Source: Desulfuromusa kysingii | Lineage (GTDB): Bacteria; Desulfobacterota; Desulfuromonadia; Desulfuromonadales; Geopsychrobacteraceae | Direction of reading: 5' to 3' | DNA length: 64,000 bases | NCBI RefSeq assembly: GCF_900107645.1 | Contig: NZ_FNQN01000012.1 | Coordinates: 31,930 to 95,929 of the forward strand | In this document: positions 16,840-26,269 of the stretch, piece after piece | How the letters are laid out: every line of letters begins with the position of its first letter | Numbering within the stretch: the first letter of the stretch is position 1 | Made by a program: the position numbers and the translations under genes | Notes under the pieces: generated by a model | Database searches by the model: none | The model's input: only the letters and a program-made list of their open reading frames with translations | Told to the model about the DNA's origin: nothing

Positions 16840-19401
16840 TTATCCAAGCGTATTGAGCAGTGACGTTAATGACTCATCACTGTCTTTAATTGATGCCTCT
16901 AACTCGTCTATGGAACGGATAACCTGCAAACCGATTTTATTTACTATCTTTTTTGATTTTGGCACTGGTACAGGTATCTCGCCAATGACATCTGGCTCCA
17001 AATGCTCTTGGTTCGTTCCATATGCACTTTTAAGCATCAGGCTTTGACCAATTTCACTCTTTAAAAACTGATACACATACCCCCTAAGAGCAAGATCATC
17101 TATCACTACTCGTATGAGGTTATTAGTTGCAACATGGCCATCATGCTGATTGAGTGCATATGTAACGCGCCCGAGAGTTCCTGAATCTGAAATTAAAATA
17201 TACCCTTTACTAATAGTAAGCTTTTCAAGGTGAGCTTTGGTTTGCTTGTTGGCGACTGCCTCATCCAGATATTTTACATTGTCAGAATTTAGCTGAGTTA
17301 GTGCGGTCCCTGTAAAATATTTTCGGATAGTAGGCCCCTCTGTAACCCCAACTTCTGCATATGGTCTCTTAAATCTAGGCCCGTTAAAAACCAACCCAAG
17401 GTCAGCCAAACGGTGAATTTCAAAGTCATCACTATCTCCAAGCTTCAGCACCTTTTCAAAGGCCGCATTATGTTTTGGCAAGTACTGAATTGGGTTAAAC
17501 GAGTAACTATCTGTTTTAATTGAATCTATATCGACGGAGAATCTGAATGCGCTATCTTCGAGGGTACCAGCATTAAACTTTTTGAAATCATCTGCAATTA
17601 CAGACAAATCCTGATCTATAAGAAATCCACCATTTACAACAACCGGCCTACCTTCTGAATCCCTCTTGAAAATTGGGACACCACGGCTTGTTTGGCCAAT
17701 TTTGTTGGAAATGGCCATGTAGACTTTGTATTTCTTTGGTGCCTTTTTATCCTTTTTCCTCAGAAAAATAACAGAAGCTTTTGACCCACAAAATGGCTCG
17801 AAAGTATCTTCGTGGAGATTAACAACGGACAACAATTGAGTTTTCTCTAAAACCCACTTTCTTATACTTAGTGCCTCTCGATTATCTAATTGTCCTTTAG
17901 CCATTACTATTCCTAAAACCCCACCTGGCTTCAACCATCGGACACACTTTTCCAAGAATAATATTTCCGGTGCAAGCCCTTGCTTAGAATTAAGTTTATC
18001 ATCGAATTCAATTTTCCCGTCTTCGGACGTAGACCATACATATCCATTATCATACTGAGCAAGAATTGTTGGTTCTTTGATTCTTAGATCATGTCCAGCA
18101 CCAAAAGGAGGGTTTGTTAGAATAACTGTGGGCTTCTCAAGCCCTGCCTTTTCTTGAAAACTCGCTGATAGTTTTTCAACAGAATCTAGGCTATTTGCCT
18201 GCTGTATACCCCCATGCCCATCTTTTCCAATAAGCATGTTTGCTTTTGCGATCTTTACTAACTTTGGAGATATATCCAAACCAAATAGTTGGTGGACAAC
18301 ATTACGCTTCAATATTTCTTTAGCTGAATCAGATCTTTTAGAATTATCTATTTTCTTGAAAATATAGTTCATAGATGTAATCAAGAAACCTGCTGAACCA
18401 CAAGAAGGATCTAATATTACTGACTTGTCATCTGGGTCTAGCATTTTCACCATCATATCTACGACTAGTCGATTAGTGAAAAATTGACCACGTTCTCCTT
18501 TTAGATGAGACGCCACATAAACTTCATATGCAGTACCAATAACATCGTGATCTGCATCTAAAAAAGAGTATTGCTGTAGATGAGATATGACAGTTGCAAG
18601 CTGATTATCTGATGCGGTAATTTTTTCATGTTCAGTAAAAACATCAGGATATTGCTCTTTTACAGCAGAGAAAAGCTGTCTTACACGAGAGCATGCGGAT
18701 TTTTTTAAATTATCATCTTCAAACTCTTCTGGAGTTATATAAAACTTACATTCTTCATCAGCGCTAGATTCATCTTCTCTTTTGGCTAGAATTATACGAA
18801 CCATGTCTAGCGCTACATCTTCAGAATCAATTCCGGTTCTATAAATAGCGTTGTGGCATCGCTTAAAAGCTAATTTCAAGTCTACAGGAGGTATAAGTTC
18901 TGACTTGGTAAAGCGTCCAATACTGTCCCATGTTCTTCCATATCTCGGTATTCCGATCCACTTTAATACATTATTGCTATATGCATCTTTCTTGAAATAG
19001 ACAATTTTTTCACCATTCGTCCAAAAGCCACCATCAGCTGACGTTGAAGATATATAACCGAGTAACTGACCGTCCGGTTCCTTTTCATTTGGTGCCTTGA
19101 CTTCGATAATGAGCTTGATCTGGCCTTGATCATTTTCTACGCAAGCTTGTTTACTTTCATAGATAATTATGTCGGCTCTTTTCTTTTGCCGTCCCATGTT
19201 AATAGTCCGCTCATGCGCAATTAACTCCTTGGGGTAACCCATTTCTTCATGGAGAATATGAGTTGTTTTCTGACGAACTCGCTCTTCAGGTTTATTTTCG
19301 CGAGTTTTTTCTGATTCCAAGTAATCAACTATTTGACCTTTTTCATTCAATGGCACTTGGAATTCTTGGGCTTCAAGCCACTTATCAATTTCTGCTGACA
19401 T
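16840..19401 (-). CDS. Single-chain restriction-modification enzyme (nuclease-methylase-specificity fusion)
   Basis: The 853-residue product combines three parts. The N-terminus has a PD-(D/E)XK nuclease of HsdR_N type (D77, E100-V-K102). The centre is an N6-adenine methylase with DPSCGSAG at 331 and the catalytic NPPF at 430, preceded by the type I motif GQFFTN. The C-terminal 250 residues look like a target-recognition domain (IGEIPVPVPKSKK near the end). There is no helicase motor, so it resembles type IIG/IIL enzymes rather than type I systems. The gene is AT-rich compared with glmS and fills an integron-type cassette of about 2.7 kb. A defence role is inferred; recognition sequence and activity are unknown. 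Confidence 0.85.
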   Translation of the reverse strand: MSAEIDKWLEAQEFQVPLNEKGQIVDYLESEKTRENKPEERVRQKTTHILHEEMGYPKELIAHERTINMGRQKKRADIIIYESKQACVENDQGQIKLIIEVKAPNEKEPDGQLLGYISSTSADGGFWTNGEKIVYFKKDAYSNNVLKWIGIPRYGRTWDSIGRFTKSELIPPVDLKLAFKRCHNAIYRTGIDSEDVALDMVRIILAKREDESSADEECKFYITPEEFEDDNLKKSACSRVRQLFSAVKEQYPDVFTEHEKITASDNQLATVISHLQQYSFLDADHDVIGTAYEVYVASHLKGERGQFFTNRLVVDMMVKMLDPDDKSVILDPSCGSAGFLITSMNYIFKKIDNSKRSDSAKEILKRNVVHQLFGLDISPKLVKIAKANMLIGKDGHGGIQQANSLDSVEKLSASFQEKAGLEKPTVILTNPPFGAGHDLRIKEPTILAQYDNGYVWSTSEDGKIEFDDKLNSKQGLAPEILFLEKCVRWLKPGGVLGIVMAKGQLDNREALSIRKWVLEKTQLLSVVNLHEDTFEPFCGSKASVIFLRKKDKKAPKKYKVYMAISNKIGQTSRGVPIFKRDSEGRPVVVNGGFLIDQDLSVIADDFKKFNAGTLEDSAFRFSVDIDSIKTDSYSFNPIQYLPKHNAAFEKVLKLGDSDDFEIHRLADLGLVFNGPRFKRPYAEVGVTEGPTIRKYFTGTALTQLNSDNVKYLDEAVANKQTKAHLEKLTISKGYILISDSGTLGRVTYALNQHDGHVATNNLIRVVIDDLALRGYVYQFLKSEIGQSLMLKSAYGTNQEHLEPDVIGEIPVPVPKSKKIVNKIGLQVIRSIDELEASIKDSDESLTSLLNTLG

Positions 19402-19474
19402 ACTCTGCCTTATTTATGTAAAAGTGTTTTGATTATACGTTTTCTCTAGCTACAGAGCGATGAGTCTTTTAGAG

Positions 19475-19549
19475 CCATAACGCCTTAATAACCGGCGCAG
19501 CTTTGCTGCGTCCGGCGCTGTAGGCGCGTAGTTGATTGAATTGTTAGGT
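19475..19549 (-). other. attC recombination site A (integron cassette site)
   Basis: On the minus strand the site reads R'' ACCTAAC (exact RYYYAAC), spacer AATTC and L'' AATCAAC. A GC-rich hairpin region with CCGGaCGCAGC-AAA-GCTGCGCCGG follows, then L' GTTATT, spacer AAGGC and R' GTTATGG. Spacers are five bases on both sides, and L'' pairs with L' except for one unpaired C. The stop codon of the 234-aa gene lies inside R'', as in many cassettes. Confidence 0.9.
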
Positions 19550-20248
19550 GATTCTGCGAGCAAAATCAGCAGACCGTTTAATAATAAAATTACGAATTTC
19601 AAATAGTTCATTTATTCCGAGGATTTCTCGAACGCTTTCCTTAACATTCTCAACTGCCAACTCTTCTTTATGATCAGGGGCTTCTTCTTTTAATTTTTCC
19701 ATCCCCATTACATTCGCAAAAACATTGTATGATTCATCAAGAGCTTTGCTTCTCGCTTCATCTCTTGTGCCTCGTAGGGCGTTAACAAGATGAGTTTTTA
19801 CCCCGATCTCATTGATTGCGTTTTCAAATGGTTCTAGCTCTAGTGCCACTGATTTTGGTATCCAAGCTGCGTACTCGCGTTTTAATGCAAATAATTTGTA
19901 AGCGCACTCCATCGCCTTTTCAGTCGGCCCTTCTCGAAACAGTACCCCGACTGTCTCATGCACCTCGGATAGATAGGCCTCGCAAAAGGCAACATGCTTA
20001 TCAAAAGCAACTGTCGACATATGAGATGAAGCCCCTAATGAAAATACATGTTGATCCGTTTGCAAATGTTTCTGTTTTTCAAAAGCAGCTGAATCTCTAG
20101 CAATTTGAAATAGCGCACCTACCAAAGCGCCGACACCGGGCACAACAATCATGCCGGATATGAACTCAGAAACTGGCGCAAAGGATGCAGCTGCAATAGA
20201 CGCAACAAACACTATCGACAGACTTAGATAAATCGTCCAGTTTTTCAT
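19544..20248 (-). CDS. Cassette-encoded membrane-anchored protein of unknown function
   Basis: This 234-residue protein begins with two hydrophobic segments (IYLSLSIVFVASIAAASFA and ISGMIVVPGVGALVGALF), followed by about 180 mostly helical, charged, cytoplasmic-looking residues. No enzyme motif was seen. The ATG at 20248 is preferred because AGGTG lies just before it; a GTG at 20254 falls inside the cassette boundary GTTAGGT. The stop codon lies within attC site A, so the coding region fills its cassette almost completely. No family was recognised; proteins in cassettes often act in defence or stress, but nothing here shows that. Confidence 0.75.
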   Translation of the reverse strand: MKNWTIYLSLSIVFVASIAAASFAPVSEFISGMIVVPGVGALVGALFQIARDSAAFEKQKHLQTDQHVFSLGASSHMSTVAFDKHVAFCEAYLSEVHETVGVLFREGPTEKAMECAYKLFALKREYAAWIPKSVALELEPFENAINEIGVKTHLVNALRGTRDEARSKALDESYNVFANVMGMEKLKEEAPDHKEELAVENVKESVREILGINELFEIRNFIIKRSADFARRIT

Positions 20249-20252
20249 ATTC

Positions 20253-20259
20253 ACCTAAC
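20253..20259 (-). other. Cassette crossover core GTTAGGT at the leading edge of the array
   Basis: The minus-strand sequence GTTAGGT fits the GTTRRRY core. It is the exact reverse complement of ACCTAAC, the R'' of attC site A, as expected for the two ends of one cassette. No attI or complementary L-box is evident upstream, so this may be a secondary insertion site. Confidence 0.7.
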
Positions 20260-20267
20260 GATAAATA

Positions 20268-20423
20268 GACAGATCTGTATAAAACCGTAAACAAAGACAC
20301 AAATTTGTCTGCCTATCCCATTAAATAAAAGACCTGAAAAGCCAATATAAATACCTAGTATATCGGCTTTTTTTCAGATCGCATGTGACTTTGGCAGTCA
20401 AATATGGACAGACCTGTCTAAAA
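20268..20423. repeat. Pair of 17-bp direct repeats between glmS and the cassette array
   Basis: GACAGATCTGTATAAAA at 20268-20284 and GACAGACCTGTCTAAAA at 20407-20423 are identical at 15 of 17 positions. Each has a palindromic core. One copy lies 18 bases beyond the glmS stop codon and the other eight bases beyond the first cassette core. They could be transposon-end or integration footprints, or operator sites. Confidence 0.6.
20336..20375 (-). terminator. Hairpin terminator downstream of glmS
   Basis: An inverted repeat pairs GAAAAGCCAATATA with TATATCGGCTTTTTTTC, with one bulged base on each side. On the minus strand the stem ends in TTTTC. It lies about 65 bases beyond the glmS stop and between the two 17-bp repeats. 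Confidence 0.65.
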
Positions 20424-20440
20424 TGAGCTAAAAGTCACCC

Positions 20441-22270
20441 TTATTCAACCGTCACACTTTTGGCCAGATTTCTCGGCTGATCGACATCGGTCCCCTTCAG
20501 AACTGCGATATGATATGCCAGCAGTTGCATCGGGATGGAGGTGAGGATGGGCATCAGATCGTCTGTTGTTTGCGGGACCTGGATCAAGGTGTCGACTTTG
20601 CCTTGCAAACCACTCTCTTCGCCACTGGTGATTGCGATCACTTTCCCACCGCGGGCGCAGACCTCTTCCATATTGGAAACAACTTTGTCATAGATATTAT
20701 TCTGCGGCACCAGTACCACCACCGGCAAATTCTCGTCGATCAGAGCGATAGGGCCGTGCTTCATCTCTCCAGCTGGATAGCCTTCGGCATGGATATAGGA
20801 GATTTCTTTGAGCTTCAGAGCCCCTTCAAGGGCAATCGGATATTGGTTCCCACGACCTAAGTAGAGAAAATCACGGGCGTTCATAGAATCCCGTGCAATT
20901 TTCTCGATCTGTTCATCAAGCTCTAAGGTCTCTTCGAGTTTGCGCGGCAGCGCCAACAAATCTTCTACTTTGTCACGACAACTGTCCGCGGTTAACGTTC
21001 CGCAGGATCGGCCCAATTTTAAAGCGAGTAAATAGAGAGCGACAAGTTGGGTGGTAAAAGCTTTGGTTGAAGCCACACCGATTTCAGGTCCAGCGTGGGT
21101 ATAAATAACCCCGTCACTTTCGCGAGCGATGGATGAATCAACCACGTTACAGATACAGACTGATTTTCCACCCTTCCCTTTTGCCTCACGCAATGCGGCA
21201 AGCGTATCTGCGGTTTCACCACTTTGACTGATTAATATGGTCAGACTTTTATCGGTGACAATCGGATCGCGATAACGGAACTCGCTGGCGATATCAATCT
21301 CAACCGGAATCCGCGCCAGCTTTTCGATATAAAATTTGCCGACCAGACCGGCATGCCATGAAGTACCGCAGGCAATGATAAAAATTTTATCCAGACCGGC
21401 AAGTTGTGCGTCGCTGAGGCCAAAATCTTCAAGATAGATATTACCCTCTTCACTCTGCAACCGTCCGGCAATGGTATCGGCCAGGGCGCGGGGCTGCTCA
21501 TAGATCTCTTTAAGCATAAAATGCTTGTAGCCCCCCTTCTCGGCCATGAGCGGGCTCCAGGTGATCGTTTTACTCTGCTTGGCGACGGGCTGTCCGACAA
21601 GATCAGTCACCCACATTTTTTCCGGGGTAAAGACGGCGATTTCACCATCTTCAAGAAAGATCATCTCCCGGGTATGCGACAACATAGCGGGGATATCAGA
21701 AGCGACAAAGTATTCCCCCTGTCCCTGACCTACGACTAACGGCGATCCCAACTTGGCAGCAATCAGCTTATCCGGCTCATCATTACAAAGGATGGCAACA
21801 GCATAAGCACCTTTGACTTCTGCCAATGCCAATTGGACGGCGGTTTCAAAATCATCACATTGGCGGAAATGTTCTTCGACCAGATGGGCAATAATTTCAG
21901 TATCGGTCTCCGAACAAAAGTTATGTCCAAGCCCTTGCAATCGTTCCTTTAATTTCAGATAGTTTTCTATAATCCCATTGTGGACAACGACAATATTTCC
22001 GGCCCTATGCGGATGAGCATTGATCTCTGAAGGACGGCCATGCGTTGCCCAACGGGTATGGCCGATTCCCCGGCTCCCTATCGCAGGTTGTTCGCGGAGA
22101 ATATTTTCCAGATTGATCAGCTTACCTTCGGCCCGGCGAATTTGTGGCTCCCCACCGTTGAGGGTGCAAATTCCTGCCGAATCATAACCCCGATACTCAA
22201 GACGTCGTAAACCTTCGATAATAATAGGAGACGCATCCTGCTTTCCAATGTAACCAACGATTCCACACAT
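20441..22270 (-). CDS. glmS: Glucosamine-6-phosphate synthase (glutamine-hydrolysing)
   Basis: GlmS makes glucosamine-6-phosphate from fructose-6-phosphate and glutamine, the first step to UDP-GlcNAc. It is full length at 609 residues. Catalytic Cys2 (MCGIVGYIG) heads the N-terminal glutaminase domain, followed by two SIS sugar-isomerase domains (SQSGETADT at about 349) and the conserved C-terminus LAKSVTVE. It starts 18 bases after glmU and is probably cotranscribed. The 3' end of glmS is the classical attachment site of Tn7-like elements, and accessory DNA begins directly beyond this stop codon. Confidence 0.97.
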   Translation of the reverse strand: MCGIVGYIGKQDASPIIIEGLRRLEYRGYDSAGICTLNGGEPQIRRAEGKLINLENILREQPAIGSRGIGHTRWATHGRPSEINAHPHRAGNIVVVHNGIIENYLKLKERLQGLGHNFCSETDTEIIAHLVEEHFRQCDDFETAVQLALAEVKGAYAVAILCNDEPDKLIAAKLGSPLVVGQGQGEYFVASDIPAMLSHTREMIFLEDGEIAVFTPEKMWVTDLVGQPVAKQSKTITWSPLMAEKGGYKHFMLKEIYEQPRALADTIAGRLQSEEGNIYLEDFGLSDAQLAGLDKIFIIACGTSWHAGLVGKFYIEKLARIPVEIDIASEFRYRDPIVTDKSLTILISQSGETADTLAALREAKGKGGKSVCICNVVDSSIARESDGVIYTHAGPEIGVASTKAFTTQLVALYLLALKLGRSCGTLTADSCRDKVEDLLALPRKLEETLELDEQIEKIARDSMNARDFLYLGRGNQYPIALEGALKLKEISYIHAEGYPAGEMKHGPIALIDENLPVVVLVPQNNIYDKVVSNMEEVCARGGKVIAITSGEESGLQGKVDTLIQVPQTTDDLMPILTSIPMQLLAYHIAVLKGTDVDQPRNLAKSVTVE

Positions 22271-22288
22271 AGTTTTCTCCTTCAGAAC

Positions 22289-23668
22289 TCAGGATTTCTT
22301 CTGTTTACGTAGCCGCCAACCGGGGATAATTTTCTGCTCTGTCCGTGCCAGGGCCAGGGAGTCTGGCGGGACATTCTTGGTCACTGTGGTTCCGGCAGCG
22401 ATCAGGCTGTTACGCCCAATGGTTACGGGAGCGACAAACTGACAATCACTGCCCACAAAGACATCATCTTCAACGGTGGTTTTGTGCTTGTTGACGCCAT
22501 CATAGTTACAGGTGATTGTCCCGCAACCAAAGTTCACATTGCGACCGACCTCGGAGTCACCGATATAGGTCAGGTGGCTGGCTTGCGATTTTTCACCGAA
22601 TAGCGCTTTCTTCATCTCCACAAAGTTGCCGATTTTATTGTGACCCGTGAGGACATTACCGGGACGCAGATGTGCCATGGGACCAATAATACACTGCGGC
22701 CCGACTTGAGATTCTTCAATCACTGAACCGGCTTTTAAATGCGTGCCATCCGCGACATGTGAATCCACAACGACGACACCCGTCTCAAGAGTACAATTCT
22801 TACCGATACGGGTCTTGCCCCGCAAATGCACATTAGGGTGCAACATGGTGTCGACCCCGATTTCAACCCCGTTGTCGATATAAACGGTAGTTGGGTCGAT
22901 CATGGAGACACCACCAAACATCAGCTCGGCGTTAATATGCCAACGCATCAGCACCTCGGCCTCCGCCAACTGACAGCGATCATTAATCCCCATCACTTCG
23001 GTCGGATCTTCTACGCACAGGGCCCGGGTCTTCTTGCCGGCAGCAACTGCTGCGGCAACAATATCGGTGAGATAGTATTCCCCTTGAGAATTGTTTTTAT
23101 TCAGCCCTTTGAGTGCCGCAAGGACAAACGCCGCATCAAACAGGTAGGTCCCGGCATTAATTTCGGTGACTTGACGTTGTTCTTCAGTGGCATCTTTCTC
23201 TTCAATAATCTGCAGGATCTGCTCACCGTCACGGATAATCCGTCCATAACCCTGAGGATTCGGCATCTGTGCAGTCAATACGGTCACCGCAGCTTGTTGT
23301 TGAGAATGGTAGTCCTGCAAGCGCTGCAAGGTTTCGACTTTCAACAACGGCACATCGCCACAATGGAGCAATAGCGGCCCGGAATACCCACGCAGTGAGT
23401 CGGCTGCACACATCAGGGCATGCCCGGTTCCCAATTGATCCGTCTGCTTTATCCACGTCAAACTGTTATCATCAAAAGCCCCCATCACCTGTTCTGCACC
23501 ATGCCCGACAACAACCTTCAGTTGCGCAAATCCGGCAGCTCTGGCAACCTCAAGTGGGTAAGAAAGCATCGGTTGGCCACAAATTGGATGCAAGACTTTC
23601 GGCAGCGCCGATTTCATTCTGGTCCCTTTGCCTGCAGCTAAAATAACTGCCGCCAATCCTTTTTTCAT
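22289..23668 (-). CDS. glmU: Bifunctional GlmU: GlcN-1-P acetyltransferase and GlcNAc-1-P uridyltransferase
   Basis: GlmU performs the last two steps to UDP-GlcNAc for peptidoglycan and LPS. It has 459 residues, the normal length. The N-terminal pyrophosphorylase domain has LAAGKGTRMKSALPKVLH, and the C-terminal half is a left-handed beta helix of hexapeptide repeats with acetyltransferase residues around GNFVEMKKALFGEKSQASHLTYIGD. It forms an operon with glmS, and a sigma-70 type promoter is visible upstream. Confidence 0.97.
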   Translation of the reverse strand: MKKGLAAVILAAGKGTRMKSALPKVLHPICGQPMLSYPLEVARAAGFAQLKVVVGHGAEQVMGAFDDNSLTWIKQTDQLGTGHALMCAADSLRGYSGPLLLHCGDVPLLKVETLQRLQDYHSQQQAAVTVLTAQMPNPQGYGRIIRDGEQILQIIEEKDATEEQRQVTEINAGTYLFDAAFVLAALKGLNKNNSQGEYYLTDIVAAAVAAGKKTRALCVEDPTEVMGINDRCQLAEAEVLMRWHINAELMFGGVSMIDPTTVYIDNGVEIGVDTMLHPNVHLRGKTRIGKNCTLETGVVVVDSHVADGTHLKAGSVIEESQVGPQCIIGPMAHLRPGNVLTGHNKIGNFVEMKKALFGEKSQASHLTYIGDSEVGRNVNFGCGTITCNYDGVNKHKTTVEDDVFVGSDCQFVAPVTIGRNSLIAAGTTVTKNVPPDSLALARTEQKIIPGWRLRKQKKS

Positions 23669-23706
23669 ATATCATCCCCTTATTGTAAATAATTAAAAAA
23701 CGTTTC

Positions 23707-23736
23707 ATTATCTCGAACTGACGCTTATCAAGTCAA
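23707..23736 (-). promoter_or_regulatory. Sigma-70 type promoter of glmU-glmS
   Basis: On the minus strand TTGACT (23731-23736) and GATAAT (23707-23712) are separated by 18 bases, close to the -35/-10 consensus. The glmU ATG lies about 40 bases downstream of the -10 element. Confidence 0.65.
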
Positions 23737-23826
23737 GTTGCAACCCATATTAACAACGATAAAATCAGGCGATTATTTACATTTACAGGTCACTCACGTA
23801 TAGTTCTGTGCTTGGAGGAGCGACCG

Positions 23827-24381
23827 ATGGATGAACGACGTCAGCTGGCACAAGAGCTGGATGATATCCAGCAGCAAGTTAAAGAGCTGGAGATTCATTA
23901 CGAGCAATATTTTGCTGGTATTGAAAAACGTGAACCTTTAAATGAACGCAAGAACCTTTCTCGACGTATCCGTCAGTTTACAAACCGCCAGATTGTCTGG
24001 ACCGATCTGAAATTTCGTTACCAGAACATTGCCTCCCGCTTAATGTCTTATGGGCAATACTGGGATCGCATTCTGCGCTTAATTGATGAGGGGAAATATC
24101 ACCGCCACACCGCTAAGCTCGACACATCGACATCCAGACGACAGAAGAGTCAATCTCAGCCAATCGACCCCACAATTGAAGCGAATCGGCTACAGGAAGA
24201 ATTATCCCAGGCGAGAAAAAACTGTGGGTTAACCGGGACAGGCCCGAGCGCCGAAAAAGTTGCTATCTTTTTGGCCAGCCAACGTGAAAAAATCCAAGCG
24301 CGATATGGTAATAAACCTGTTGAATTCTCCGTTGATACCAGTGGAGAAAAACCGCGGATCAAAGTCAGCCTTAAAAAATAA
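23827..24381 (+). CDS. Charged coiled-coil protein, possibly with an MXAN_5187-type C-terminal domain
   Basis: The 184-residue soluble protein is highly charged, with helical coiled-coil segments (about residues 5-45 and 115-140), no signal peptide and no membrane segment. Its C-terminal part (KVAIFLASQREKIQARYG, then EFSVDTSGEKPRIKVSLKK) resembles a small domain known in deltaproteobacterial proteins of the MXAN_5187 type. That recollection is not certain and no function is established. The start at 23827 has GGAGGAG six bases upstream; the open frame begins earlier at a TTG. It lies ten bases before the radical SAM gene and is probably cotranscribed. Confidence 0.6.
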   Translation: MDERRQLAQELDDIQQQVKELEIHYEQYFAGIEKREPLNERKNLSRRIRQFTNRQIVWTDLKFRYQNIASRLMSYGQYWDRILRLIDEGKYHRHTAKLDTSTSRRQKSQSQPIDPTIEANRLQEELSQARKNCGLTGTGPSAEKVAIFLASQREKIQARYGNKPVEFSVDTSGEKPRIKVSLKK

Positions 24382-24390
24382 GAAGCTCTT

Positions 24391-26244
24391 ATGCAAATTA
24401 TCATTGCGACCCTTCACGTGCGCGCTTCCGATCAAGCTGTTTCTCTGGCGGCGGGCTGTCTTAAATCCAGCTTGCCTTTGAATACCCAGCGCAACACAAC
24501 ACTTATTGATTTATTTCCTGAACAAACCAGCGCTTCTATCTGCAGTCAGCTGCTGGAACTGAATCCAACTATCATCGCTTTTCCTCTTTATGTCTGGAAC
24601 CGCGAACAGATCCTGCATATCTGCACCTTGCTGCGCCAGAAAAAGCCAGAGCTGTTTCTCATCGCCGGAGGTCCCGAAGCCAGCGCTGATAGTCACAAGG
24701 TGATTCAAGAGGGATCGTTAGACGGGGTGATGCGTGGCGAGGGTGAAGTTTCTTTTGCTGAGTTAATTCATCGCTTGAGCACTGGAGCCTCACCCGCTGG
24801 AATTGCCGGCTTTCTTTCTACAACAGCAGATAACGCAGCAACACCAGATCCAACTGTGTGTCCAGACCTTTCTGCCCTTACGTCACCGTGGCTATCCGGT
24901 CAACTGCCACTGCAAAGAAACTGCGGAGTCCTCTGGGAAGTTGCCAGAGGTTGTCAGTTTAATTGCGCCTTCTGTTACGACGCCAAGGGACATCAAGGGG
25001 TTCGTCCCTTTCCGGTTGCCCGGTTAAAAAAAGAGTTGCAACTGTTTACTCAGCAACAGGTATCACAGGTCTGGGTCCTCGACTCGACGTTTAACGCCCC
25101 TCCCGGTCGGGGCAAACAATTATTGCAACTGCTGATCGAACAGGCCCCTCAAATCCATTTCCATATTGAGGCGAAGGTGGACTTTCTCGACCTTGAAACC
25201 ATCGAGCTGCTCTCTCAGCTCAACTGTTCAGTACAGATCGGCTTGCAATCAGCAACACCGCAGGTCCTTAAACCCCTCAACCGCAATTTTTCTCCCCAGC
25301 AAATGGAGCGGCGATTAGAACAGATGAGCCTTGCCGGCATCACCTTTGGGCTCGATCTGATTTATGGTCTGCCCGGCGACGATCACTCCGGCTTTGAAAC
25401 AAGCCTCGATTTTGCGCTACGCCAGCAGCCCAATCAAGTTGATGTTTTCCCCCTCGCGGTCCTTCCTGGAACAGAACTCTTTGAGCAGCAAGAAAAGCTC
25501 GGAATTCTGAGCGAAAACCATCCCCCCTATCTGATTCAAGCAAATACAACATATTCGAAAAAAGATTTGCAGAAGAGCCATGCCCTGGCAACGGCAACGG
25601 ATATCTTTTATAATCGCGGCCGGGCGGTTGGTTTCTTTCTGCCCCTGTGTCAGGCCTTGAAGTCTTCTCCAAGTGCGTTTTTACAAAGCTTCAGCCAGTG
25701 GCTCAACAACCACAATATTGTAGCCGCTGATTGTTGGTCTGCCGAAGCAATCCTCCCCTTGCAACAACAATTTGCAGCACAACAACTGCAGACACATAAA
25801 CTCTCAAAGTTGCAGCATCTGGTCACCGATTTAATCAATTTTCATTTTCTTTGTGCGGAAACATTGCTCACCGATGATTGCCTTGCAGACAAACATATGG
25901 CGCGGAAAAACTGGAAGAAATTCTCCTGGCGACTCAATCCCGCCGTCAGGGTGCAATCTTTTCATTTCGCCCTGGAAGACCTGGAAGCTGTCGGCGCTGA
26001 ACCGTTGGAGAGAGCCAATCATCACCTCTCCCCAAACCCTGAAGTTGCAATCTTCTTACGTCAGCAGGGGGAGGTCATTATTGAGTCTCTCGATGATAAC
26101 TTTGCACAAATTTTGCTCCGGGCCAGAACTGAGAATACCCTTGATCATTTCGTTACAGAGATTGACCCTCAATTAGCAGAAGAGCTGCTTGATTTTGCCG
26201 TAAGCCAAGGAATATTACTGCCAGTCCAGTCGACTTCAAGGTGA
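24391..26244 (+). CDS. B12-binding-domain radical SAM protein
   Basis: The product has 617 residues. The N-terminal part (about 1-150) has a cobalamin-binding Rossmann fold pattern (LFLIAGGPEASADS, then GVMRGEGEVSF). A radical SAM domain follows with the cluster-binding motif ARGCQFNCAFCYD (about 185-200) and the strand GLQSATPQVLKPLNR. The C-terminal 200 residues contain no recognised motif. Substrate cannot be predicted; relatives act in methylation, cyclisation or cofactor synthesis. Spacing to the preceding gene is nine bases. Confidence 0.88.
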   Translation: MQIIIATLHVRASDQAVSLAAGCLKSSLPLNTQRNTTLIDLFPEQTSASICSQLLELNPTIIAFPLYVWNREQILHICTLLRQKKPELFLIAGGPEASADSHKVIQEGSLDGVMRGEGEVSFAELIHRLSTGASPAGIAGFLSTTADNAATPDPTVCPDLSALTSPWLSGQLPLQRNCGVLWEVARGCQFNCAFCYDAKGHQGVRPFPVARLKKELQLFTQQQVSQVWVLDSTFNAPPGRGKQLLQLLIEQAPQIHFHIEAKVDFLDLETIELLSQLNCSVQIGLQSATPQVLKPLNRNFSPQQMERRLEQMSLAGITFGLDLIYGLPGDDHSGFETSLDFALRQQPNQVDVFPLAVLPGTELFEQQEKLGILSENHPPYLIQANTTYSKKDLQKSHALATATDIFYNRGRAVGFFLPLCQALKSSPSAFLQSFSQWLNNHNIVAADCWSAEAILPLQQQFAAQQLQTHKLSKLQHLVTDLINFHFLCAETLLTDDCLADKHMARKNWKKFSWRLNPAVRVQSFHFALEDLEAVGAEPLERANHHLSPNPEVAIFLRQQGEVIIESLDDNFAQILLRARTENTLDHFVTEIDPQLAEELLDFAVSQGILLPVQSTSR

Positions 26245-26269
26245 TCACAGAGGGGACGCTAAAGACGGT

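Noticed and set aside
16755..16847. N-terminal extension of the GFA protein
   Set aside because: The extension is the translation of attC site B; the ATG at 16754 has a strong ribosome site.
20268..20423. Tn7 transposon ends next to glmS
   Set aside because: No typical Tn7 terminal sequence and no tns genes in the window; only the location fits.
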